Part shown: positions 6,428-14,058 of the stretch, piece by piece | How positions within the stretch are numbered: position 1 is the first letter of the stretch | How the letters are laid out: each line of letters starts with the position of its first letter | NCBI GenBank assembly: GCA_027035825.1 | Contig: JALVTX010000005.1 | Location: 1-14,165, forward strand | DNA: 14,165 bases | Direction: 5' to 3' | Origin: Mariprofundaceae bacterium | Lineage (GTDB): Bacteria > Pseudomonadota > Zetaproteobacteria > Mariprofundales > Mariprofundaceae | Position numbers and translations under genes: made by a program | Notes under the pieces: generated by a model | Database searches by the model: none | What the model was told of the DNA's origin: nothing | The model's input: only the letters and a program-made list of their open reading frames with translations

Positions 6428-7744
6428 ATGCCGACCATAGCCGCCATCGCCACGCCGCCCGGGCGTGGCGGGGTGGGCGTGATTCGCATCTCCGGCCCCG
6501 AGGCCGGCGCCATCGCCGGCCAGCTTTGCGGCCGGAGCGAGCCCTGGCCCGAACGCCGGGCCGTGCTGGCCCGCTTCATGGACGAGGAAGGGGCGACGCT
6601 GGATCAGGGCCTGGTGCTGTATTTCCCGGCGCCGCATTCCTATACCGGCGAGGACGTGGTCGAGCTCCAGGCGCATGGGTCGCCGGTGCTGCTGCGCGCC
6701 ATTCTGGCGCGCGCGCTCGATCTGGGCGCGCGCATGGCCGGGCCGGGCGAGTTCACGCGCCGGGCCGTGGCCAACGGCCGCATGACGCTGGACCAGGCCG
6801 AGGCCGTGGCTGCCTGCATTGACGCGGCCACCCTGCGCGCGGCAAGACAGGCCGAGCGGCATCTGGCGGGCGAGTTCGGCCATTTCGTGAGCGGCTTGAT
6901 GGAGGAAATCACCCATGTGCTGGCCCATGTCGAGGCCTGCCTGGACTTCCCCGAGGAGGACGTGCCGGCGCCGCTGTTCGGCGAGCTCCGCTCGCGCGTG
7001 GAGCGGGAACTGCTGGCGCCCATCGAGGCGTCGCTGAAAACGGCGGCTTTTGGCGAGCGCCTGTTCCAGGGCGCGACCGTGGCCATCATCGGCGCGCCCA
7101 ACGTCGGCAAGTCCAGTCTGCTGAACCGGCTGGCCGGCCGCGAGCGCGCCATCGTCAGCGATATTCCGGGCACGACGCGCGACGTGCTGGAGGTCGAGTT
7201 CGAGGTGGCCGGCATTCCGGTGCGGCTGGCGGACACCGCCGGCCTGCGCGACAGCGCCGATGCCATCGAGCGGGAGGGGGTTCGGCGGGCGCGGCAAGCG
7301 GCCGGCAGCGCCGATGTGACCCTGCTGGTGGCGGACGCCACGCGGCCGGAGACGTGGGACGTGGATGCGCCGGCGGACATCCGCCTGATGAACAAGGTTG
7401 ATCTGGTCGAGACGCCGGGCGCGTGGGCGGAGGCGTTCCTGCCCGTGTCGGCCGTCACCGGCGAAGGCATCGACCAGGTGGTGGAGGCCATGGCCCAACG
7501 CCTGGAGGCGATGCCGGCGGCCGAGGAGGGGCTTGTGGTCACGCGCGAACGTCACCGCCGCCTGCTGGAGCAGGCCCGCATGCGCCTGGAAGCCGGGCTG
7601 GCGATGCTGGGCGATGCGGCCTCGCTGGATCTGGTGGCGCTGGAATGGCGCGGCGCATGGTCGGCGCTGGGCGAGATCCTGGGTCTGGGCGACGTTGAGG
7701 CGATCCTGGACCGGGTGTTTTCGGAGTTCTGCATCGGCAAGTGA
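6428..7744 (+). CDS. mnmE: tRNA modification GTPase MnmE (TrmE)
   Basis: 438 residues (family about 450). The N-terminal tetrahydrofolate-binding domain starts MPTIAAIATPPGRGGVGVIR and includes PGEFTRRAVANGRMTLDQAEAV. The inserted G domain has G1 GAPNVGKS (222-229), G2 DIPGTTRD (245-252), G3 DTAG (269-272) and G4 NKVD (322-325). The C-terminus ends CIGK, whose cysteine is invariant in MnmE. With MnmG it installs the carboxymethylaminomethyl group on wobble uridine 34 of several tRNAs. It lies 19 bp after yidC without a strong Shine-Dalgarno and is the last gene of the rpmH operon. Its partner mnmG is about 1.1 kb downstream, separated by prk. Confidence 0.98.
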   Translation: MPTIAAIATPPGRGGVGVIRISGPEAGAIAGQLCGRSEPWPERRAVLARFMDEEGATLDQGLVLYFPAPHSYTGEDVVELQAHGSPVLLRAILARALDLGARMAGPGEFTRRAVANGRMTLDQAEAVAACIDAATLRAARQAERHLAGEFGHFVSGLMEEITHVLAHVEACLDFPEEDVPAPLFGELRSRVERELLAPIEASLKTAAFGERLFQGATVAIIGAPNVGKSSLLNRLAGRERAIVSDIPGTTRDVLEVEFEVAGIPVRLADTAGLRDSADAIEREGVRRARQAAGSADVTLLVADATRPETWDVDAPADIRLMNKVDLVETPGAWAEAFLPVSAVTGEGIDQVVEAMAQRLEAMPAAEEGLVVTRERHRRLLEQARMRLEAGLAMLGDAASLDLVALEWRGAWSALGEILGLGDVEAILDRVFSEFCIGK

Positions 7745-7883
7745 TGGCGGGATGCGAGGGCGCACGGCCGGATTGTCATTGGACGGCAAGCCGCCATCAC
7801 GCCATAATGCATGGCGAAACGTCGCCGGGATTACCCGGAAACAGTTTGTAAATTATTGATATTATTGAGTTTTTGGAGGGATT
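7745..7883. promoter_or_regulatory. Structured, AT-rich gap upstream of prk
   Basis: 139 bp between mnmE and prk. A perfect 10-bp inverted repeat, GTGATGGCGG (7741-7750, overlapping the mnmE stop) and CCGCCATCAC (7791-7800), encloses 40 bp. Three small perfect hairpins follow back to back: stems GCCAT/ATGGC (7801-7815), GGCGA/TCGCC (7813-7826) and CCGGG/CCCGG (7825-7838). After them comes a run that is AT-rich for this genome, with a direct repeat of ATTATTGA (7852-7859 and 7861-7868). TATTAT (7860-7865) could be a -10 for prk, but no good -35 is seen. No oligo-T follows the inverted repeats, so they are not classical terminators. A prk promoter/operator is likely but unproven. Confidence 0.45.
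7875..7880 (+). promoter_or_regulatory. prk ribosome binding site
   Basis: GGAGGG, only 3-4 nt upstream of the prk ATG; strong pairing with rather tight spacing. Confidence 0.65.
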
Positions 7884-8750
7884 ATGTCTGCCAAGCATCC
7901 AGTCATCGCGGTCACCGGCTCCTCCGGCGCCGGCACGAGCACGGCCAAGGTGGCGCTCGAGCACATCTTCCGCCGCGAGCACGTGACGCCGGCCATCGTC
8001 GAGGGCGACTGCTTTCATCGCTATGATCGCTACGAGTTCCGCGAGAAGGCGAAGGAGTACGCGGCGCAGGGCAAGCGCCTGAGTCATTTCTCGGACGAGG
8101 CCAACCTGTTCGACAAGATCGCCGAGCTGTTCAAGTCCTATGGCGAGACGGGCAAGGGCCTGGCCCGCACCTACGTCCACGATGAAGAGGAAGCCGAGAA
8201 ATACGGCGTCGAGCCGGGGCGCTTCACCGAATGGCGCGAGGTGGGCGAAGGCTCCGACCTGCTGTTCTACGAGGGTCTGCATGGCGCGGTCGAGGAAGCC
8301 CGGCCCTACGTGGATCTGGGCATCGGCATCGTGCCGGTGGTGAACCTGGAATGGATCCAGAAAATTCACCGCGACACGGCCATGCGCGGCTATTCCACCG
8401 AGGCCGTGGTGGACAACATCCTGCAACGGATGCACGACTACGTGCACTTCATCACCCCGCAGTTCACCTACACGGACATCAACTTCCAGCGCGTGCCGCT
8501 GGTGGACACGTCCAACCCCTTCATCGCGCGCGACGTGCCCACGCCGGACGAGAGCCTGATGGTGATCCGCGTGCGGCAGCCGGAGAAGTGGGGAATCGAC
8601 TTCCCGTGGCTGCTGTCCATGCTGAAGGATTCCTTCATGTCCCGCCGCAACACCATCGTGGTGCCGGCGGCGAAGATGGTGCTGGCGATGGAGATGATCC
8701 TGACCCCGATCATCCACGACATGCTGGAGAGAAAGAAGAAGGCATCCTGA
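7884..8750 (+). CDS. prk: Phosphoribulokinase, class I proteobacterial type
   Basis: 288 residues, the size of the octameric bacterial phosphoribulokinases (about 290). It phosphorylates ribulose 5-phosphate with ATP to ribulose 1,5-bisphosphate, the substrate of RuBisCO. The P-loop GSSGAGTST spans residues 12-20. EGDCFHRYDR supplies Asp42, His45 and Arg49, at the positions of the catalytic base and substrate-binding residues of the Rhodobacter enzyme. FYEGLHG supplies Glu130; NLEWIQKIHRD, FITPQFTYTDINFQRVP and VDTSNPFIARDVPTPDES are further family blocks. IFRREHV, SHFSDEAN and SYGETGKG resemble Calvin-cycle enzymes more than E. coli PrkB, judged from memory. It stands alone, with its own ribosome binding site and terminator, between mnmE and mnmG; no RuBisCO gene is in view. 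Confidence 0.93.
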   Translation: MSAKHPVIAVTGSSGAGTSTAKVALEHIFRREHVTPAIVEGDCFHRYDRYEFREKAKEYAAQGKRLSHFSDEANLFDKIAELFKSYGETGKGLARTYVHDEEEAEKYGVEPGRFTEWREVGEGSDLLFYEGLHGAVEEARPYVDLGIGIVPVVNLEWIQKIHRDTAMRGYSTEAVVDNILQRMHDYVHFITPQFTYTDINFQRVPLVDTSNPFIARDVPTPDESLMVIRVRQPEKWGIDFPWLLSMLKDSFMSRRNTIVVPAAKMVLAMEMILTPIIHDMLERKKKAS

Positions 8751-8772
8751 GGCTGAACGGCGCAGTGTTCGG

Positions 8773-8799
8773 AGGGGAGGCTGCGGCCTCCCCTTTTTT
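8773..8799 (+). terminator. Rho-independent terminator of prk
   Basis: A perfect 9-bp stem, AGGGGAGGC (8773-8781) pairing with GCCTCCCCT (8786-8794), a TGCG loop and a run of six T (8794-8799). It lies 22 bp after the prk stop and separates prk from the mnmG operon. Confidence 0.93.
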
Positions 8800-8816
8800 A
8801 TGCCCCGGATGGCATC

Positions 8817-8846
8817 TTGGCCTTTCCTTGGTTTCCGGCGTAAGCT
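8817..8846 (+). promoter_or_regulatory. Weak candidate promoter for the mnmG-par operon
   Basis: Because the prk terminator lies upstream, mnmG needs its own promoter within 8800-8856. The best pair seen by eye is TTGGCC (8817-8822) and TAAGCT (8841-8846) with an 18-bp spacer. Both are poor matches, so only the existence of a promoter in this gap is well supported. Confidence 0.25.
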
Positions 8847-8856
8847 TCGTCGTCCG

Positions 8857-10743
8857 ATGAGCAAGGCGACGTTTCACGTGAAACATCCCGACGGCCCGGT
8901 GGACGTGCTGGTGATCGGCGCCGGCCATGCAGGGTGCGAGGCGGCGCTGGCGGCGGCCCGTCGCGGCGCGCGCGTGCGACTGCTGACGCAAAATCTCGAC
9001 ACCATTGCCAAGATGTCCTGCAACCCCGCCATCGGCGGGGTGGGCAAGGGGCACCTGGTGCGCGAGGTGGATGCGCTGGGCGGCGCCATGGGGGTGGCGG
9101 CGGATCGCGCGGCGCTGCAATACCGCCTGCTCAATCGCGGCAAGGGTCCGGCCGTGCGGGCCACGCGGGCGCAGTGCGATCGCCGCATCTATCACATGGT
9201 GATGCGCGAGTTGCTGTCCGGCGAGCCGAAACTGTCGTTGCACCAGGGAACGGCACGCGGGCTGCTGTTCGAGGGCGACCGCATCGCGGGGGCCGTGGAC
9301 GAACTGGGCATGGCGCACCCCGCCCGCGCCGTGGTGCTGACCACCGGCACCTTCCTGGGCGGACTGATCCATGTGGGCGGGACGCAGATCCCGGCCGGGC
9401 GCGCCGGCGATGCCCCCGTGCAGGGGCTGACGGATGAGCTGTATCGGCGCGAATTCCGCCTGGGGCGACTGAAGACCGGCACGCCCCCGCGGCTCGACGG
9501 GCGCAGCATCCGCTGGGAGGCGCTGGAGGAACAGCCCGGCGATACCGACGTGCTGCCGTTCTCGGCGATCCACGCATCCATCCTCGAGGATCAGATTCCT
9601 TGCCACATCACGCGCACCTCGGAGCGCGCCCACGACATCATCCGCGCCCACCTGCATCGCTCGCCGATGTATTCGGGCGCCATCCAGAGCGTTGGCCCGC
9701 GCTATTGCCCCAGCATCGAGGACAAGGTGGTGCGCTTCGCGGACAAGAGTAGTCACCAGATTTTCCTGGAGCCGGAAGGGCGCGATCACGAGGAGGTGTA
9801 CCCGAACGGCATTTCCACGTCGCTGCCGGTGGATGTGCAGTGGGCGTTCGTTCGCGCCGTACCGGGCCTGGAGCAGGCGCGCATCATCCGCCCTGGTTAC
9901 GCCATCGAATACGATTACGTGGATCCGACGGAGCTGGAGGCCACGCTGGAGTGCAAGCGGGTGCGGGGCCTGTTCCATGCCGGCCAGATCAATGGCACCA
10001 CCGGTTACGAAGAGGCGGCGGCGCAGGGCTGCCTGGCCGGCATCAATGCGGCGGCGCGCGCCTTGGAGCTGGAAGCGTGGGTTCCGGATCGGGCCCAAGC
10101 CTACCTGGGGGTGATGGTGGATGACCTCGTGCGCAAGGGGGTGAGCGAGCCATACCGGATGTTCACGGCGCGGGCCGAGTTCCGCTTGCGCCTGCGAGAG
10201 GACAATGCCGACCTGCGCCTGGGCGAGACGGCCATCCGCCTGGGCCTGTACGACGAGGCGAGAACGCGCGCGTTCGAGGCCAGGCGCGCGCGGCTGGAGG
10301 CGGCCGAGGTCGAGCTGCGCGAGACCGTGGTGGGGCACGGGCGGGCTTGGCGGGAGCGGCTGGAGCGCTTGGGCCTGCCCACGCCGGCGCAGGGCGTATC
10401 GCTGGCGTCCTACGCGCATCGTCAGGACGTGCCGCTGGAAAAGGCGCTGGCGCTGCTGGAGACGGCGCAAGGGCTGGGTGCGCGGGATCGCGCCAGCCTG
10501 ATGGCGATGGCGCACTACGAGGGCTACCTGCAGAAGCAGGAGCTGGAGGTGGAGCGGTTCCGTCATCTGGAATCGCAGCGCATCCCGGAGGGGCTGGATT
10601 ATGACGCGGTGCGCGGGTTGAGCACCGAATGCCGCCAGAAGCTGCGGGAGGCGCGCCCGCGCAACCTGGGGCAGGCGGCGCGCATCTCGGGCGTCACCCC
10701 TGCCGCCATCACCTGCCTGATGATGCATTTGCGCAACGCATGA
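8857..10743 (+). CDS. mnmG: tRNA uridine 5-carboxymethylaminomethyl modification enzyme MnmG (GidA)
   Basis: 628 residues (E. coli 629). The FAD-binding dinucleotide fold GAGHAG is at residues 21-26, followed by MSCNPAIGGVGKGHLVREVD. Other signatures are GRLKTGTPPR, IPCHITRT with the catalytic-region cysteine (Cys249), GPRYCPSIEDK, YPNGISTSLP, GQINGTTGYEEAAAQG and the C-terminal RISGVTPAAI. MnmG supplies the flavin/NADH half of the MnmE-MnmG wobble-uridine modification complex. The ATG at 8857 was chosen because an upstream in-frame ATG (8800) lies at the prk terminator. Codons 5-10 (TFHVKH) are written by a parS site, and these extra residues precede the usual start of homology (VDVLVIG). 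It opens the mnmG-rsmG-parA-parB-mtnA operon and overlaps rsmG by ATGA. Confidence 0.97.
   Translation: MSKATFHVKHPDGPVDVLVIGAGHAGCEAALAAARRGARVRLLTQNLDTIAKMSCNPAIGGVGKGHLVREVDALGGAMGVAADRAALQYRLLNRGKGPAVRATRAQCDRRIYHMVMRELLSGEPKLSLHQGTARGLLFEGDRIAGAVDELGMAHPARAVVLTTGTFLGGLIHVGGTQIPAGRAGDAPVQGLTDELYRREFRLGRLKTGTPPRLDGRSIRWEALEEQPGDTDVLPFSAIHASILEDQIPCHITRTSERAHDIIRAHLHRSPMYSGAIQSVGPRYCPSIEDKVVRFADKSSHQIFLEPEGRDHEEVYPNGISTSLPVDVQWAFVRAVPGLEQARIIRPGYAIEYDYVDPTELEATLECKRVRGLFHAGQINGTTGYEEAAAQGCLAGINAAARALELEAWVPDRAQAYLGVMVDDLVRKGVSEPYRMFTARAEFRLRLREDNADLRLGETAIRLGLYDEARTRAFEARRARLEAAEVELRETVVGHGRAWRERLERLGLPTPAQGVSLASYAHRQDVPLEKALALLETAQGLGARDRASLMAMAHYEGYLQKQELEVERFRHLESQRIPEGLDYDAVRGLSTECRQKLREARPRNLGQAARISGVTPAAITCLMMHLRNA
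8870..8885. other. parS: parS centromere site 1 (inside mnmG)
   Basis: The 16-mer CGTTTCACGTGAAACA matches the parS consensus TGTTTCACGTGAAACA at all but the first base and contains the perfect 14-bp palindrome GTTTCACGTGAAAC. It lies within the first ten codons of mnmG. ParB should bind here and spread, loading SMC/MukB-type complexes and anchoring ParA-driven origin segregation. Confidence 0.92.
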
Positions 10744-11303
10744 GCGACACGGAATCGCGGCTGTCGCAATACGTTGAGGAAACCCTGCGATTCTCCCGCG
10801 CCCTCAACCTGACGTCGGTCAAGGATGCGGCGCTGTTCCGGCGGCGATTCATCGAGCCCTCGCTGGCCCTGCTGGCGTGGATGCCGGAGCGGGGGACGCT
10901 GCTGGACGTGGGCAGCGGCATGGGCGTGCCCGGCGTGCCGCTGCTCCTGGCCCGGCCGGGCTTGCGCGGCGTGCTGGTGGAGCGACGCAAGAAGCGGGCG
11001 GAGTTCCTGCGGCACCTGGCGCGGGTGCTGCCGCTGGAAGCCGAGGTGCTGGATTGCGACGTGCGCGAGGCGCGGGGCGTGACCGCCGACGTGCTGGTGG
11101 CGCGGGCGGTCACCCGGCCGGGCGAACTGCTGACGATGTGCGCACCGCTGGTGGCGGCGGGCGGTCTGGCGGTACTGCCCACGGCGCTGGACATGCCGCC
11201 GGCCGAAGTGGCCGGCTGGCGCTACGACGGCGCGGCGCGCGTGCCGCTGGACGGGAGCGAGCAGGCGGTGCAGCGTTATCGGCGAACGGAGGGTTTCACG
11301 TGA
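10740..11303 (+). CDS. rsmG: 16S rRNA (guanine527-N7)-methyltransferase RsmG (GidB)
   Basis: 187 residues, about 20 shorter than E. coli RsmG (207), with a trimmed N-terminal helical region. The family block NLTSVKD (residues 24-30) and the S-adenosylmethionine-binding loop LLDVGSGMGVPGVPL are clear, followed by ERRKKRAEFLRHL and VARAVTRPGELL. It methylates G527 of 16S rRNA; loss of this modification gives low-level streptomycin resistance in other bacteria. The HxLDS segment common after NLT is replaced by FIEPS. The ATG overlaps the mnmG stop (ATGA). An open frame continues upstream inside mnmG but shows no homology. The stop TGA lies inside parS site 2 and overlaps the parA GTG (GTGA). Confidence 0.93.
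   Translation: MSDTESRLSQYVEETLRFSRALNLTSVKDAALFRRRFIEPSLALLAWMPERGTLLDVGSGMGVPGVPLLLARPGLRGVLVERRKKRAEFLRHLARVLPLEAEVLDCDVREARGVTADVLVARAVTRPGELLTMCAPLVAAGGLAVLPTALDMPPAEVAGWRYDGAARVPLDGSEQAVQRYRRTEGFT
11288..11293 (+). promoter_or_regulatory. parA ribosome binding site, abutting parS
   Basis: GGAGGG, 6 nt upstream of the parA GTG. Its last two bases form the left edge of parS site 2, so the whole translation-initiation region and the ParB target coincide. Confidence 0.8.
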
Positions 11304-11307
11304 AACA
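11292..11307. other. parS: parS centromere site 2 (rsmG stop / parA start)
   Basis: The 16-mer GGTTTCACGTGAAACA differs from TGTTTCACGTGAAACA only at the first base. It shares a 17-bp identical core, GTTTCACGTGAAACATC, with site 1. The rsmG TGA (11301-11303) and the parA GTG (11300-11302) both lie in its centre. Spacing from site 1 is about 2.4 kb. Confidence 0.95.
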
Positions 11308-12124
11308 TCGGCCACGGAACCGGCGGCTGGGGCCGGTCATCGCCATTGCCAATCAGAAGGGCGGCGTGGGCAAGACCACGACCAGCATCAATCTGGCCGC
11401 ATCGCTGGCGGCGCTGGATCAGCAGGTGCTGTTGGTGGACCTCGACCCGCAGGGCAACGCCACCACCGGCTTGGGCGTAGACAAGCAGCAGGTGCCGTCG
11501 GCCACGTACGATGTGCTGATGAACGAGGCCGCGCTGCGGGACATCGTGATGGAAACGGCCCATGAGGGCCTTTACATCGCTCCGGCCAGCATGGATCTGG
11601 CCGGCGCCGAGGTGGAGCTGGTGGACGTGCCCGACCGCGAGCGGGTACTGGCTCGGGCCTTCGTCGAATGGGACGGCGAGGCCTTCGATTATGTGCTGAT
11701 TGACTGCCCGCCGGCATTGAACCTGCTGACCATCAACGCGCTGACCGCGGCCGATCGCGTGATGGTGACGCTGCAAACGGAGTTCTATGCGATGGAGGGC
11801 CTGACGCAGTTGATGGACACCATCCGCCGCGTCCGGGCCTCGTTCAATCCCGCGCTGGCGATGGATGGCATCGTGCTGACCATGGTGGATCGGCGCAACA
11901 ACCTGGCCGTGCAGGTGGAGGAGGAGGTGCGCCAGTATTTCGGGGCGCAGGTGTACGCGCAGGTGATTCCCCGCAACGTGCGACTCTCTGAGGCGCCCAG
12001 CTTTGGCGTGCCGGTTCTGTATCACGACATGCGCTCGGCCGGCGCCCAGGCCTACCTGAAGCTGGCGCAGGAGATGCTGGAGCGTGACCGCAACCTGGAG
12101 GTGGAACGTGGCGAAAACCGTTAA
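11300..12124 (+). CDS. parA: Chromosome partitioning ATPase ParA (Soj)
   Basis: 274 residues, typical for chromosomal ParA/Soj. The deviant Walker A KGGVGKTT lies at residues 20-27, preceded by IAIANQ; VDLDPQGNATTG and the Walker B region YVLIDCPPALNLLTINAL follow. NVRLSEAPSFGVPVLYHD is the characteristic Soj/ParA C-terminal block. The ATPase binds nucleoid DNA as an ATP dimer and is released by ParB bound at parS, pulling new origins apart. The start is GTG at 11300, set by GGAGGG 6 nt upstream and by the GTGA overlap with the rsmG stop; the longer frame upstream has no homology. The first codons (VKH) are dictated by parS. It overlaps parB by 17 bp. Confidence 0.97.
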   Translation: MKHRPRNRRLGPVIAIANQKGGVGKTTTSINLAASLAALDQQVLLVDLDPQGNATTGLGVDKQQVPSATYDVLMNEAALRDIVMETAHEGLYIAPASMDLAGAEVELVDVPDRERVLARAFVEWDGEAFDYVLIDCPPALNLLTINALTAADRVMVTLQTEFYAMEGLTQLMDTIRRVRASFNPALAMDGIVLTMVDRRNNLAVQVEEEVRQYFGAQVYAQVIPRNVRLSEAPSFGVPVLYHDMRSAGAQAYLKLAQEMLERDRNLEVERGENR

Positions 12125-12961
12125 AAAACGCGGGCTTGGAAAGGGCCTGGGGGCGCTGCTCTCGGATTCGCCGGCGCCGGAGCTGATGGCGCAGGCCTCG
12201 ACGGTGCCGATCTCGAAGATTCGCCCGAACCGCTACCAGCCGCGCAGCCATTTTGACGATGCCGAGCTCGAATCGCTGACCGAATCCGTGCGCCGCGAGG
12301 GTGTGTTGATGCCGATCCTGCTCCGGCCCGCGGGCGACGGCTACGAACTCATTGCCGGCGAACGTCGCTGGCGAGCGGCGCAGGCGGCGGGGCTGCTCGA
12401 GATTCCCGCCATCGTGCGCGAGGTGGACGATCTTCAGGCGCTGGAGCTGGCCATCATCGAGAACGAGCAGCGCGACGACCTGACGGCCATCGAGTCCGCG
12501 CGCGCCTACCAGCAGATGATGGAGGAGTTCGGCTGCACCCAGCAGGAGGTGGCCGATCGCATCGGCGTGTCGCGCATGCAGGTCAGCAACCTGATCCGGC
12601 TGCTCCAGTTGCCCGAGAGCGTCCAAAAAATGATTGAAAATCGCGAACTTACGATGGGTCAGGCGCGTCCGTTGGTCGGCTTGGATGCATCCAGAGCGGA
12701 GGAGCTGGCGCACGCGTGCGTCAAGCAGGGATGGAGCGCCCGGGAGATGGAGCGCCATGCCAAACAGGCCGGGAAGCGGCCCGCCAGCGCCCGCCGCAAG
12801 ACGGACGCGGACGTCGCGGCGCTCCAGGATGAGCTCACGCGCGCGCTGGGACTGCCGGTGGAGATTCGCGTCCGGAAGAACGGCAGCGGCGAGATGCGCA
12901 TTCGCTACACCCGCCCGGCGGAGCTGGACGGGGTGCTGCGCCGCCTTCGGCGGCCGGCGGG

Positions 12962-12965
<4 letters not shown>
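12108..12965 (+). CDS. parB: Chromosome partitioning protein ParB (Spo0J)
   Basis: 285 residues, usual for chromosomal ParB. The basic N-terminus has the RGLGKGLGALL motif, which in this family recruits and stimulates ParA. The N-terminal CTPase domain shows GERRWRA (84-90) and ENEQRDDLTAIESA, the conserved nucleotide-binding boxes. The parS-reading helix-turn-helix is about 134-153 (TQQEVADRIGVSRMQVSNLI). The C-terminal dimerisation domain ends RRPAG. The start is GTG at 12108 with GGAGG (12097-12101) 6 nt upstream, inside the end of parA. The TGA overlaps the mtnA start. Two target parS sites lie upstream in the same operon. Confidence 0.97.
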
Positions 12966-13978
<1,013 letters not shown>

Positions 13979-14023
13979 GCGGCTTGCTGAGCCGAATGTT
14001 CCCGGCGAGAGGGGATCAAATGA

Positions 14024-14047
14024 AACGGGGCCGTTGCCGGCCCCGTT
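14024..14047 (-). terminator. Hairpin terminator between mtnA and the charged-tail gene
   Basis: A perfect 10-bp stem, AACGGGGCCG (14024-14033) with CGGCCCCGTT (14038-14047), and a 4-nt loop. Read on the minus strand it is followed by GTTTCATTT, a modest T-rich tract, and lies 11 bp after the stop of the minus-strand gene. On the plus strand no T-run follows, but the hairpin could still end mtnA transcripts. The two genes converge on it, so a shared bidirectional role is plausible. Confidence 0.7.
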
Positions 14048-14058
14048 GCTGACTGGAA

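Noticed and set aside
4624..6579. A 651-codon open frame on the minus strand opposite yidC
   Set aside because: It lies antisense to an unmistakable YidC, has no family-like motifs and a His/Gln/Arg-rich composition typical of antisense frames in GC-rich genes. Similar long frames opposite mnmE, mnmG, dnaA and parB were rejected for the same reason.
7741..7800. The 10-bp inverted repeat as a terminator for mnmE
   Set aside because: The arms are 40 bp apart and no T-run follows either arm, so a classical intrinsic terminator is not supported.
8800..8856. Upstream extension of mnmG to the ATG at 8800
   Set aside because: That ATG abuts the T-run of the prk terminator and the extra residues have no counterpart in MnmG.
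8874..8885. Shared FHVKH peptide in MnmG and the parA frame as a protein motif
   Set aside because: The peptide is a by-product of translating the parS palindrome in the same phase, not evidence of common protein function.
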